Source: Arcicella rosea
Lineage (GTDB): Bacteria; Bacteroidota; Bacteroidia; Cytophagales; Spirosomataceae
DNA length: 64,000 nt
Reading direction: 5' to 3'
Assembly: GCF_014204325.1 (NCBI RefSeq)
Contig: NZ_JACHKT010000008.1
Location: 1-64,000 of the forward strand
Shown here: piece by piece, positions 36,463 through 43,949 of the stretch
How positions within the stretch are numbered: the stretch's first letter is position 1
Layout: every line of letters begins with the position of its first letter
Position numbers and translations under genes: made by a program
Notes under the pieces: model-generated
Databases searched by the model: none
What the model was told of the DNA's origin: nothing
The model's input: the letters and a program-made list of their open reading frames with translations, nothing else

Positions 36463-36891
36463 TTACTGAGAAAGTTTTGCACTGCCAAAAAGTACGCTAA
36501 ATCGTTTGCACCAAACCAATACATATTGTTGTTTGTCGAGCCTAGCTTCTTGAGGAATTTCCAAGACGAATGTGCCTGTTTTATCTAATTTTATCACCTT
36601 CGTGAAATTGGTAGAGCGAGTATCTTCTGCCAGATAAATGTATAAATCTGGGCCTTCATCGGTTTTAAAATTCTCAAAAGAAAGATATTTCTTATCAGGC
36701 ATTTTACTGTCGCTGATTACTTTTACCGTTCCTGATACTGCATGTACACCGTTCATAAATACGCCTGTGGCTTCTTGTTTACCTTCTTGGACTACAGGAC
36801 TTGGAACATTATTTACGGGAACAAGTTCTATATCTTTCACACAAGAACTCAATAGCATAATACCTAGACAAGAAATAAGTATTTTTTTCAT
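36463..36891 (-). CDS. DM13-domain lipoprotein
   Basis: This 142-residue lipoprotein has the lipobox LLSSC. The mature part is a DM13 domain (about 38-140): HAVSGTVKVISDSKMPDKKYLSFENFKTDEGPDLYIYLAED in pieces, ending VWCKRFSVLFGSAKL with the conserved Cys. DM13 domains have been proposed to take part in extracytoplasmic redox or electron transfer. It is the first gene of the operon with the barrel and YceI genes. Confidence 0.85.
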   Translation of the reverse strand: MKKILISCLGIMLLSSCVKDIELVPVNNVPSPVVQEGKQEATGVFMNGVHAVSGTVKVISDSKMPDKKYLSFENFKTDEGPDLYIYLAEDTRSTNFTKVIKLDKTGTFVLEIPQEARLDKQQYVLVWCKRFSVLFGSAKLSQ

Positions 36892-37067
36892 TGCTTTTGT
36901 TTTTTGATTACGCTACAAATTTGAAAATCTTTATACAATCACATTGTCGGCTAGGTGACTGAAAACAGAAAACAATATTTTTTTTTAGGAAAGAAATCCT
37001 TAATCGAATGGAATTGATTGTAACTGACGCAGAAAATTAAAAGAAAAGGATACACCAAATTTAATTC

Positions 37068-37102
37068 TTTGTGCAAATTCATCAATTTTATTAATAAATT
37101 TG
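37068..37102 (+). promoter_or_regulatory. Candidate promoter of the NtrC-like regulator
   Basis: TTTG (37068-37071), a 23-base gap and TAAATTTG (37095-37102) match the Bacteroidota promoter. The start point would be near 37109, with a leader of about 110 nt. The rest of the 330-bp gap 36892-37220 shows no supported gene. Confidence 0.45.
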
Positions 37103-37220
37103 ATGTAAATAGCGAAGTAAAGAGGGCTTTTCTAACTATTTGTAAGGATTTCCTTATTAAATTCACAACAAAATATCCCTTACAAATTAAGACTGCTTAA
37201 AATATCCCCCAATACAATTC

Positions 37221-38384
37221 ATGGCGAAATTATTAATTATTGATGATGAAAAAGCAATTCGAGGTGCGCTAAGAGACATTCTGGAATATGAAGGCTATAA
37301 CATCGACGAAGCAAGTGATGGTGAACAAGGATTAGAAATGTTCAAACAGAACGACTACGATGTCGTTCTTTGTGATATTCGTATGCCTAAAGTAGATGGA
37401 CTAGAATTATTGCAAAGAGCAACAGAAATGGGTCGTTCTACACAGTTTATCATGATTTCAGCTTTTGGAAACGTAGAAACAGCTGTTGAAGCAACCAAGC
37501 GTGGTGCTTTTGATTTTATCTCGAAACCACCTGATTTGAATCGCCTTTTGGTAACCGTAAAAAATGCCATTGAGCGTGGGAAGATGATTGTGGAGACAAA
37601 AGTGTTGAAGAAAAAAGTTTACCGTTTGAATGAAATTGTGGGGGAATCAATCGCTATTCAAAAAGTAAAAGATATTACAGATAAAGTTGGCCCTACAGAA
37701 GCAAGAGTATTGATTACTGGACCCAACGGAGCAGGTAAAGAAATGGTGGCTAAACGTTTACACGAAAAAAGTACACGTGCAACCATGCCATTAATTGAAG
37801 TAAACTGTGCAGCAATTCCTTCTGAACTGATAGAATCGGAATTGTTTGGACATGAAAAAGGTTCGTTTACTTCTGCCGTTAAGCAAAGAATTGGGAAGTT
37901 TGAACAAGCAGATGGTGGAACACTTTTCTTGGATGAAATCGGTGATATGTCGCTTTCGGCACAGTCTAAAGTATTGAGAGCTTTACAAGAAAATAAAATT
38001 ACCAGAGTAGGTGGTGACAAAGAAATCAAAGTAAATGTGCGAGTTTTTGCAGCGACCAATAAAAACTTACACGTTGAAATTGCAGAAGGACGCTTCCGTG
38101 AAGATTTGTACCATCGTTTAAGTGTAATTCCGATTTATGTGCCACCACTTAAACAACGTCCAGACGATATTCCATTATTGGTGGATAAATTCCTTGACGA
38201 CGTAGCAAATGAATACGGACAACCAAGTAAGCAAATTGACAAAGCAGCCATGGAATACTTACAAACTTTACCTTGGACGGGGAATGTTCGTGAACTTAGA
38301 AACGTAGTAGAAAGATTGGTAATTATGTGTAATGATTTGATTACGTTAGAAGACGTAAGAATATATGCTACTCCAGTGATTTAG
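37221..38384 (+). CDS. NtrC-family response regulator lacking a DNA-binding domain
   Basis: This 387-residue protein has a receiver domain (about 1-120, LLIIDDEKA, phospho-acceptor Asp52 in CDIRMPKVDG, Lys in FISKP) and a sigma-54-type AAA+ domain (about 140-380: ITGPNGAGKEMVAKRLHEKS as Walker A, ADGGTLFLDEIGDMS as Walker B, WTGNVRELRNVVERL). Two things are odd. The sigma-54 contact loop is GSFTSA instead of GAFTGA, and the chain ends right after the AAA+ domain, with no Fis-type helix-turn-helix. It may act from solution or not through sigma-54. A nested palindrome element follows it. Confidence 0.88.
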   Translation: MAKLLIIDDEKAIRGALRDILEYEGYNIDEASDGEQGLEMFKQNDYDVVLCDIRMPKVDGLELLQRATEMGRSTQFIMISAFGNVETAVEATKRGAFDFISKPPDLNRLLVTVKNAIERGKMIVETKVLKKKVYRLNEIVGESIAIQKVKDITDKVGPTEARVLITGPNGAGKEMVAKRLHEKSTRATMPLIEVNCAAIPSELIESELFGHEKGSFTSAVKQRIGKFEQADGGTLFLDEIGDMSLSAQSKVLRALQENKITRVGGDKEIKVNVRVFAATNKNLHVEIAEGRFREDLYHRLSVIPIYVPPLKQRPDDIPLLVDKFLDDVANEYGQPSKQIDKAAMEYLQTLPWTGNVRELRNVVERLVIMCNDLITLEDVRIYATPVI

Positions 38385-38409
38385 AGAGCTTTTAGTTATC
38401 AAATTTCGG

Positions 38410-38672
38410 ACATAAACATGAGTCATCCCGAATTTTTTCTTTGAATAATGAGGTTTAGGACAATTTGAACAGTTTTTATATTTATTATTGTATAGTCCTT
38501 ACTTTTCTTGTCTTGAAACAAGAAAAGTAACAAAAGAAATTCAAGAATTCCTAAACTCGCTTCGCTCAAACAGTAGGAATTCATTACCCATCAATCATAA
38601 AAAAGTGGTCAAAAAATTAGTTTTGACCGCTTTTTTATGATTTTAAAATTCGGGATGACTCATGTTTTATGT
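38410..38672. repeat. 263-bp nested-palindrome element with 27-bp terminal inverted repeats
   Basis: The ends (38410-38436 and 38645-38672) are inverted copies that differ by one A, each containing CATGAGTCATCCCGAATTTT. Between them lie three further hairpins: 38501-38528 (ACTTTTCTTGT stem), 38545-38582 (GAATTCCTA stem) and 38596-38639 (19-base arms, one mismatch, with T tract). It has no ORF and no clear target-site duplication. The layout is that of a MITE-like or structural repeat. The third hairpin can serve as terminator of the upstream regulator. Confidence 0.7.
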
Positions 38673-38710
38673 ATCTTAACAAATCTTAATAAAATCTTTA
38701 TTAACACTTC

Positions 38711-38740
38711 TTTGTAATATTTCTGATTTACTTATCTTTG
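38711..38740 (+). promoter_or_regulatory. Strong candidate promoter
   Basis: TTTG (38711-38714), an 18-base gap and TATCTTTG (38733-38740) match the Bacteroidota promoter closely. The start point near 38747 would give a 72-nt leader before the ATG at 38819. The gap 38385-38818 otherwise holds only the palindrome element. Confidence 0.6.
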
Positions 38741-38818
38741 CTGGTACTTCTAAAAGCCAGTGGGAGACAAATTATTATACTATTACCTATAACATACAAT
38801 CATAAAATTTCACTAACT

Positions 38819-39310
38819 ATGAAAAACATTACTTTAATTCTATTACTTTGTTTATTTACTAGCAATTCATTTTCACAGGATTTTTTAGCACCAAAAGATA
38901 CTGTGGCATATCAAAAAGGAGGTATTCTTTACAAAGGCGTTCATTATTCTAAAATAGAAGATATGCAACGAATTTTGCTTACTACTCCCAACCAAGAGAT
39001 TTCTCAGCTTTTCTCTTCGTATCAATCAAGCCTAAGTACTGCCAAAGTATTTTCTTTTATTGGCGGCTTTGCTGTGGGTTGGCCAATTGGTGGGGCAATC
39101 GCAGGAAGAAAATTTGATACGGGTCTTTTTGCAGGTGGAATTGGAGTTTCGCTTATTGGCTTGCTGATTAATGGCGGTGCCAATGCTAAACTAAAACAAG
39201 CAGTGTCAACATTCAATAAAAATACCGACAATGGTAAAATATCATTTCGCCCAGTTTTTTATCAAAACGAATATCAACAACTCAGTGCTGGACTAACTAT
39301 CGGTTTTTAA
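38819..39310 (+). CDS. Secreted or membrane-associated protein of unknown function
   Basis: This 163-residue protein has a signal peptide ending NSFSQD. The ATG at 38819 is chosen because it gives a standard signal and lies after the promoter; the frame runs further up to 38738. A Gly-rich hydrophobic pair (VFSFIGGFAVGWPIGGAIAG and FAGGIGVSLIGLLINGGA) looks like two short membrane helices. Its C-terminal YQQLSAGLTIGF could be a barrel-like end. No family recognised. Confidence 0.6.
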   Translation: MKNITLILLLCLFTSNSFSQDFLAPKDTVAYQKGGILYKGVHYSKIEDMQRILLTTPNQEISQLFSSYQSSLSTAKVFSFIGGFAVGWPIGGAIAGRKFDTGLFAGGIGVSLIGLLINGGANAKLKQAVSTFNKNTDNGKISFRPVFYQNEYQQLSAGLTIGF

Positions 39311-39407
39311 ATAATAGCATAATGTTTTCTTCTACTGGCTTTTAAACAATTCCGATTCTTTCTATTTCTGTTATGAGAAATGTATCTGCTAGACCGTTCA
39401 TTCTCAT

Positions 39408-39479
39408 CATTAGTTTTACGTAAACAATTAAAATAACATACACATGAAACAATTAACTTTATTACTCTTAGTAGTTCTA
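39408..39479 (+). repeat. 72-bp direct repeat, copy 1
   Basis: These 72 bases are identical to 41663-41734, which cover the leader and first twelve codons of the lipoprotein gene at 41699. The two copies are in direct orientation, 2255 bp apart, and flank the YidD-fusion gene and the 175-aa gene. Confidence 0.95.
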
Positions 39480-39485
39480 ATTTAA
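39444..39485 (+). pseudogene. Truncated duplicate of the lipoprotein gene start
   Basis: The copy-1 repeat carries an ATG at 39444 and twelve intact codons of the signal peptide, then one new codon and a TAA at 39483. No similarity to the rest of the lipoprotein gene follows. It is a gene remnant, or possibly a very short leader peptide. The rest of 39486-39735 shows no gene. Confidence 0.7.
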
Positions 39486-39735
39486 AAACTTCATAATTCT
39501 AATTTAAAAATATGGATAAGACCACGACTAAACTTAAAACTAATATCTCCATTTCTAGTGAAAGCCCTTTATTCCTTTCTTGTAATAAACCTTTACATAA
39601 CACTATTTAATTAAATATTAACACACAAACTAATAGTTGAAAGACTCATGAAAATCCTATTCATCTACCTTGCGTACTGAAAACCCTTCATTTGTCAATT
39701 TACTATTGGCTGTAAGCATCCCAAATACAGACTCT

Positions 39736-40953
39736 ATGAATAACTATTTACTTTTTCTACTGATTATATTTAACTGTTTTATTTGCTCAATATCTGATGG
39801 TCAATCCTTTACTGAACAGGTTGACGGAAAATCAGTTGCTACAAAACACACTTATTTTAGTGCTTCAATCAATAAAAAAGAATCTTCAACGACTGATTAT
39901 ATCGGTTTTTACCAAAAGTATATAAGTGGTATTCGTGGACAAGAATGCCCAATGTATCCAAGCTGTTCAAACTATGGTTTAAAAACATTTAGCGAAACAA
40001 ACTTTGTGAGTGCCTTCGTTATGACTTCCGACCGCCTATTGAGATGTGGACATGACCATAACAATTATGCACTAACATTAAGAAGTAACGGTTTTAGATT
40101 ACTTGACTATCCAGCATACGATACTCCACCATCAGAACTTTATTACCAGCGTAATTCATATCATTTTGCTTATTCGGATACGACTCGTGATGAATCTAGT
40201 TTTGTATTTATCAAAAAGTTAATCAACAACCAGTATTATCAAGAAGCATTGTTGGAAATCATGAGGCTTGAATTTCAAACAAATTCCTTCAACATAGACC
40301 TTTTTATCAATAAAATAATCTGCTTGAAAGCCTTAGGTGAATACGAAAAAGCGCTATTTGAGTATGAAACCAAATGCCCCACAGCTTACAAATTAGATAC
40401 TGAATTAATTTATCAGATAGCACTTATTCAATTCAAACTACAGAATTATCAGGAAGCCCTACAAAAAAATGCTTTGGCTTTAGCATCAAGTAGAGACCAA
40501 TTTAGCAAAGCTAAAATCATTTTATTGAATGGATTATTATACGCTAATCAATACGAATGGCAAAAAGCCAAACTTTCGTATGAATCATTAGCAATGTTTG
40601 ATTCACACAAACAAGTATCGGCAGCTAACCTATTACTTTCAGAAGGAGCGATGCAATTAAAAGACAAAAGCCCTTTTTGGGCAGGAATGTTCTCTATAAT
40701 TCCTGGTGCTGGGTATGCTTATACTGGTCATAAACAAACTGCTCTCTCAGCTTTCCTTGTAAATGGTTTATTAACCTATGCTACCTATTCTAGTATTCAT
40801 AAAAAAAACTATGGAATGGCTCTTTTAACAGGTGTTTTCAATATAAGCTTTTACGTTGGCAACATTTATGGTGCTAGTAAAAGTGCCAAGCGTTTCAATG
40901 AACAACAGCGAAAATCAATCATAAATAAATTAGCTTTTAATTCTAACTTTTAA
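39736..40953 (+). CDS. YidD-domain / TPR / membrane-domain fusion protein
   Basis: This 405-residue protein joins three parts. Residues ~45-125 match YidD: YQKYISGIRGQECPMYPSCSN (split here for clarity at GQ), with Cys71 and Cys77, then SDRLLRCGHDH. Residues ~140-310 are TPR-like helices (ALGEYEKALFEYE, QNYQEALQKNALALA). Residues ~310-390 hold membrane segments (AGMFSIIPGAGYAYTGHKQT, SAFLVNGLLTYATY). The ATG at 39736 gives a signal peptide or membrane anchor (NNYLLFLLIIFNCFICS). Stand-alone YidD (~80 residues) helps membrane protein insertion from the cytosolic side, so a leading signal is odd. It is flanked by 72-bp direct repeats. Confidence 0.75.
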   Translation: MNNYLLFLLIIFNCFICSISDGQSFTEQVDGKSVATKHTYFSASINKKESSTTDYIGFYQKYISGIRGQECPMYPSCSNYGLKTFSETNFVSAFVMTSDRLLRCGHDHNNYALTLRSNGFRLLDYPAYDTPPSELYYQRNSYHFAYSDTTRDESSFVFIKKLINNQYYQEALLEIMRLEFQTNSFNIDLFINKIICLKALGEYEKALFEYETKCPTAYKLDTELIYQIALIQFKLQNYQEALQKNALALASSRDQFSKAKIILLNGLLYANQYEWQKAKLSYESLAMFDSHKQVSAANLLLSEGAMQLKDKSPFWAGMFSIIPGAGYAYTGHKQTALSAFLVNGLLTYATYSSIHKKNYGMALLTGVFNISFYVGNIYGASKSAKRFNEQQRKSIINKLAFNSNF

Positions 40954-40963
40954 ACAAAAAACA

Positions 40964-41491
40964 ATGATTAAGAAAATCCAACAATCAATTTATGTAAAGC
41001 ATACTGCTTTACTTTTAGTAGTATGTATCTTCTGCATGTCGTTCAGAATGCGTGGTACAGGAGAAATAATGTTGAACGCCGGAACAAACATTCCACTAGA
41101 AACAGTATCAACCATTCAGTCAGATTTAGTATCAGTTGGGCAAACGATTGATTTTAGAGTAAGATATGATGTTAAAGTAGATGGTAAAGTAGTAATTGCC
41201 GCAGGTTCTACAGCTAAAGGACAAGTATTAAGAGCGCAAAAAGCAAAAGGACTAGGCAAAGAAGGTTTTGTTGAAATTCAGATTAAATCTGTTACTGCTG
41301 CTGATGGTCAGGAAGTATTCTTGACTGGAGGAAACGTATATCAAGAAGGTGATGACAAACAAACATTATCTATTGTACTAGGAGTACTTGTTTGTATTCT
41401 TTTCTTAACGATGAAAGGAAAAAATGCACAAGTTCCTGCAGGTTTTCAAGTAACACCTTCAGTGGCAACAAATATGAGTATCAAAGTATAG
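40964..41491 (+). CDS. Membrane-anchored protein of unknown function
   Basis: This 175-residue protein starts with a hydrophobic segment (TALLLVVCIFCMSFRMRG). A beta-rich region follows (GEIMLNAGTNIPLETVSTI, YDVKVDGKVVIAAGSTAKGQV), then a second hydrophobic segment (LSIVLGVLVCILFLTMKG, about 132-150). The middle resembles beta-barrel conjugation-type (TrbI-like) domains in style only. It starts 10 bp after the YidD fusion, so the two are probably cotranscribed and may work together. Confidence 0.6.
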   Translation: MIKKIQQSIYVKHTALLLVVCIFCMSFRMRGTGEIMLNAGTNIPLETVSTIQSDLVSVGQTIDFRVRYDVKVDGKVVIAAGSTAKGQVLRAQKAKGLGKEGFVEIQIKSVTAADGQEVFLTGGNVYQEGDDKQTLSIVLGVLVCILFLTMKGKNAQVPAGFQVTPSVATNMSIKV

Positions 41492-41553
41492 TAGATTATC
41501 CTATAATTGATTTTCGCTCTTGCAGTACTAATATATTGAAGCATTATTATCAA

Positions 41554-41599
41554 AATTCACTGTTTTTAAGTCTTTGGATCAAAACAGTGAATTCTTTTT
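41554..41599 (+). terminator. Terminator after the 175-aa gene
   Basis: A 13-bp stem (AATTCACTGTTTT with its complement) is followed by CTTTTTC. A second short hairpin, TGTCTGGTA/TACCAGACA around GAGCA, lies just beyond at 41603-41625. Confidence 0.75.
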
Positions 41600-41662
41600 C
41601 TTTGTCTGGTAGAGCATACCAGACAAGGAAAATCCCCATTGGTTATGCTTCTAGGGCATTCT

Positions 41663-41734
41663 CATTAGTTTTACGTAAACAATTAAAATAACATACACAT
41701 GAAACAATTAACTTTATTACTCTTAGTAGTTCTA
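41663..41734 (+). repeat. 72-bp direct repeat, copy 2
   Basis: This copy covers the leader and first twelve codons of the intact lipoprotein gene and is identical to 39408-39479. Confidence 0.95.
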
Positions 41735-42124
41735 TTTACAATATCTGGCTGTAAAAAAGATGATGAACCTACGCCAGATTACACAAGTACTTTCGTTGGC
41801 ACTTGGAAAGCTACCACAGTCGTTGAAGACGGACAAACCGTTAGTTTAATTGGCGACCCTGAATTTGCTTATTATTTAAAATTCAAAGCAACTGGTGTTA
41901 ATAAAGTTAGCGCTATTTTAAAAACAGTAATCCTTACTGATACACTTGATTCAGAAAGTGGTGAGCTTAATATAACAAAATCGGGAGATACTTATAATCT
42001 TATTGAAGTAGGTACAACAAGTAGCCCACAAAATGGATACTTGAGATATACCAGTAGCAATGGAGAATTGAAATTTGGAAGTGTTGAGAATGGTAAAACG
42101 TCTGAATTTACTTTTAAGAAATAA
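41699..42124 (+). CDS. Lipocalin-like lipoprotein
   Basis: This 141-residue lipoprotein has the lipobox ISGC followed by KKDDEPTP. The mature part begins FVGTWKATTVVEDGQTVSL, the usual start of small lipocalin-like Bacteroidota lipoproteins, and has regular beta strands to the end (LKFGSVENGKTSEFTFKK). The ligand is unknown. Its first 36 coding bases and leader are duplicated 2.3 kb upstream, so this is the intact copy of a recombining pair. Confidence 0.7.
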   Translation: MKQLTLLLLVVLFTISGCKKDDEPTPDYTSTFVGTWKATTVVEDGQTVSLIGDPEFAYYLKFKATGVNKVSAILKTVILTDTLDSESGELNITKSGDTYNLIEVGTTSSPQNGYLRYTSSNGELKFGSVENGKTSEFTFKK

Positions 42125-42167
42125 AAAATGCCATTGTTGGTGCCGAAACACCCGCAATGGCAAAAAA
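42124..42167 (-). terminator. Hairpin with T tract on the minus strand only
   Basis: TGCCATTG/CAATGGCA encloses GGTG/CACC. On the plus strand it is flanked by runs of A, so only minus-strand RNA would have a terminator-like U tract, yet no minus gene is upstream. It may block antisense transcription into the lipoprotein gene. Confidence 0.4.
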
Positions 42168-42215
42168 GATAAAGTGTATCTGGCATTATTTCGATAAGTA
42201 TGCTTCATCTTTTGC

Positions 42216-42242
42216 ATGATACGAGTTAGAAACTCGTGCTAC
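42216..42242 (-). repeat. REP-like element with GTAG head
   Basis: On the minus strand GTAG is followed by the hairpin CACGAGTT..AACTCGT and then ATCATG. This matches the REP layout of a GTAG tetranucleotide plus imperfect palindrome. Its sequence differs from the other copies. Confidence 0.45.
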
Positions 42243-42331
42243 TGCTTTTAAAAAAATCAGCCCATGATAAGTCTTCTCTGATGAAATTCCCTTATTTTTA
42301 TAAGAATCTAATTTCATTAACATCCTTCATC

Positions 42332-43690
42332 ATGAATAAATTTACTTTTACCTTTATTGCCTTACTTTTTACGATTCATTCTCTTTTTGCACAGGATATT
42401 CCTAAAATTTTAGCATTAAAAGACAGAGCTGTTCTGCAAGACCAATTGCTTGAAGAACGCTTTAAATCACTTTTGCCTTCTTTGATGCGAAAGCAAGGCA
42501 TCGATATGTGGCTAATTATTGCCCGTGAATACAACGAAGATCCTATCATCAAAACGATGCTTCCTTCTACTTGGCTGAATGCTCGCCGAAGAACAATTCT
42601 GTTGATTTATGATAAAGGAGAAAAAGAAGGCTTAGAATGTTTGGCGGTAGCTCGCTATAATGTAGGCACGATTTTCAAATCGGCATGGAAACCCGAAGAA
42701 GAACCAAACCAATGGAAACGTCTTTCTGCCTTAATTGAAGAGAGAAATCCTAAAAAAATTGCGATTGATGTTTCTGAACAGTATGCACATTCTGATGGGC
42801 TTTCGCATTCAGAACACGAAACTTTGATAGAAAACTTATCTCAGAAAAGTAAAGAGAAAATTGTTTCTAGCGAAAAACTAGCCGTTGGCTGGTTGGAAAG
42901 TAGAACGCCAAGAGAAATTGCACTTTATGAAACCCTTGACCGTATTACGCACCAAATTATTGCAGAGGCTTTTTCTGATAAAGTAGTTGTTCCGGGTGTA
43001 ACCACTACCGAAGATGTAGTTTGGTATTTGCGTGAAAGGGTGGCTGAATTAAAATTAGATACTTGGTTTCATCCAACAGTTGATGTGCAACGTCCTGACC
43101 CAGACAAAACCAATTGGCCTTACGACCGTCGTCCCGCTGAAGATGTGATTCTCCCTGGCGATTTACTTCATTGCGATTTCGGCATTACTTATCTTCGTTT
43201 GAATACTGATGTACAAGAATTAGCTTACGTACTTCGTCCCGAGGAAAAAGAATTACCTGAATATTTACGAAAAGCCTTAGCGGCAGGCAACAAAGTACAA
43301 GATATTATGACGGGTTTCTTTAAAGTGGGCATGACGGGCAATCAAATTTTAGCACTTTCTCTTCGCAAAGCAGAGCAAGATGGTTTGGTGGCTCAAATTT
43401 ATTCGCATCCAGTAGGTTATCATGGTCATGCTGCTGGGCCAGCAATTGGTATGTGGGATATGCAAGGGGGCGTGCCGGGCAATGGCGAATACCCTTTGAA
43501 CGAAAATACTGCTTATGCCATTGAACTGAATGCTAAAGTAAAAATCCCAGAATGGGGAAATAAGGAAATAAGAATCATGCTTGAAGAACAAGGTCTTTTT
43601 ATCAACGGAAAAGTACATTATATAGACGGGCGACAAAAGCAAATTTTAACCATTCCTAGAAGAAGTACGATTCAACATTTGGGACAGTGA
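42332..43690 (+). CDS. Secreted Xaa-Pro aminopeptidase-like M24 peptidase
   Basis: This 452-residue protein has a signal peptide (ends SLFAQD). The ATG at 42332 is preferred over an in-frame codon 32 residues upstream because it places the signal at the N-terminus. The C-terminal pita-bread domain shows the M24 metal ligands: LHCDFGITYLRLNTDVQEL (two Asp), HPVGYHGHAAGP (His), AIELNAKV (Glu) and MLEEQGLF (Glu). It would cleave N-terminal X-Pro bonds or dipeptides in the periplasm. No operon partner is seen. Confidence 0.85.
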   Translation: MNKFTFTFIALLFTIHSLFAQDIPKILALKDRAVLQDQLLEERFKSLLPSLMRKQGIDMWLIIAREYNEDPIIKTMLPSTWLNARRRTILLIYDKGEKEGLECLAVARYNVGTIFKSAWKPEEEPNQWKRLSALIEERNPKKIAIDVSEQYAHSDGLSHSEHETLIENLSQKSKEKIVSSEKLAVGWLESRTPREIALYETLDRITHQIIAEAFSDKVVVPGVTTTEDVVWYLRERVAELKLDTWFHPTVDVQRPDPDKTNWPYDRRPAEDVILPGDLLHCDFGITYLRLNTDVQELAYVLRPEEKELPEYLRKALAAGNKVQDIMTGFFKVGMTGNQILALSLRKAEQDGLVAQIYSHPVGYHGHAAGPAIGMWDMQGGVPGNGEYPLNENTAYAIELNAKVKIPEWGNKEIRIMLEEQGLFINGKVHYIDGRQKQILTIPRRSTIQHLGQ

Positions 43691-43785
43691 TTTATTGAGT
43701 GAATTGTGATTGAGTGATTTTCTTTAATTGTGAATGAGCGAATTGTGAATGAGGAATTAGAAATCTGCTTTAAAATTAGTACTTC

Positions 43786-43815
43786 GTAGCGGCAACTCTT
43801 GCTTTGCCGTTTCAT
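43786..43815 (+). repeat. REP-like element with GTAG head
   Basis: GTAG is followed by CGGCAA, a CTCTTGCT loop and TTGCCG, then TTTCAT. It is about 90 % identical to the left arm of the inverted pair at 60202-60260. Upstream (43690-43760) short GTGAATGAG-type words recur. Confidence 0.65.
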
Positions 43816-43937
43816 GTAAAAATCAGCGAATTGTTGATAGTAATTATTAATTACCTTATAACCCAAAAGTAAAAAAGCCTAGAGCTAAAAAATAAAAACT
43901 GTCCGATTCCCGACATCCACCATTTCCCGATTCTCCG

Positions 43938-43945
43938 TAAGTTTG
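43938..43945 (+). promoter_or_regulatory. -7 box 4 bp before the ATP-grasp ATG (possible leaderless mRNA)
   Basis: TAAGTTTG matches TAnnTTTG and ends four bases before the ATG at 43950. Transcription would begin at or beside the start codon. No -33 TTTG at good spacing was recognised. Confidence 0.4.
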
Positions 43946-43949
43946 CAAC

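Noticed and set aside
36951-37166. 71-residue minus-strand ORF between the DM13 and NtrC-like genes
   Set aside because: It spans the promoter-like boxes at 37068-37102 and shows no protein-like pattern.
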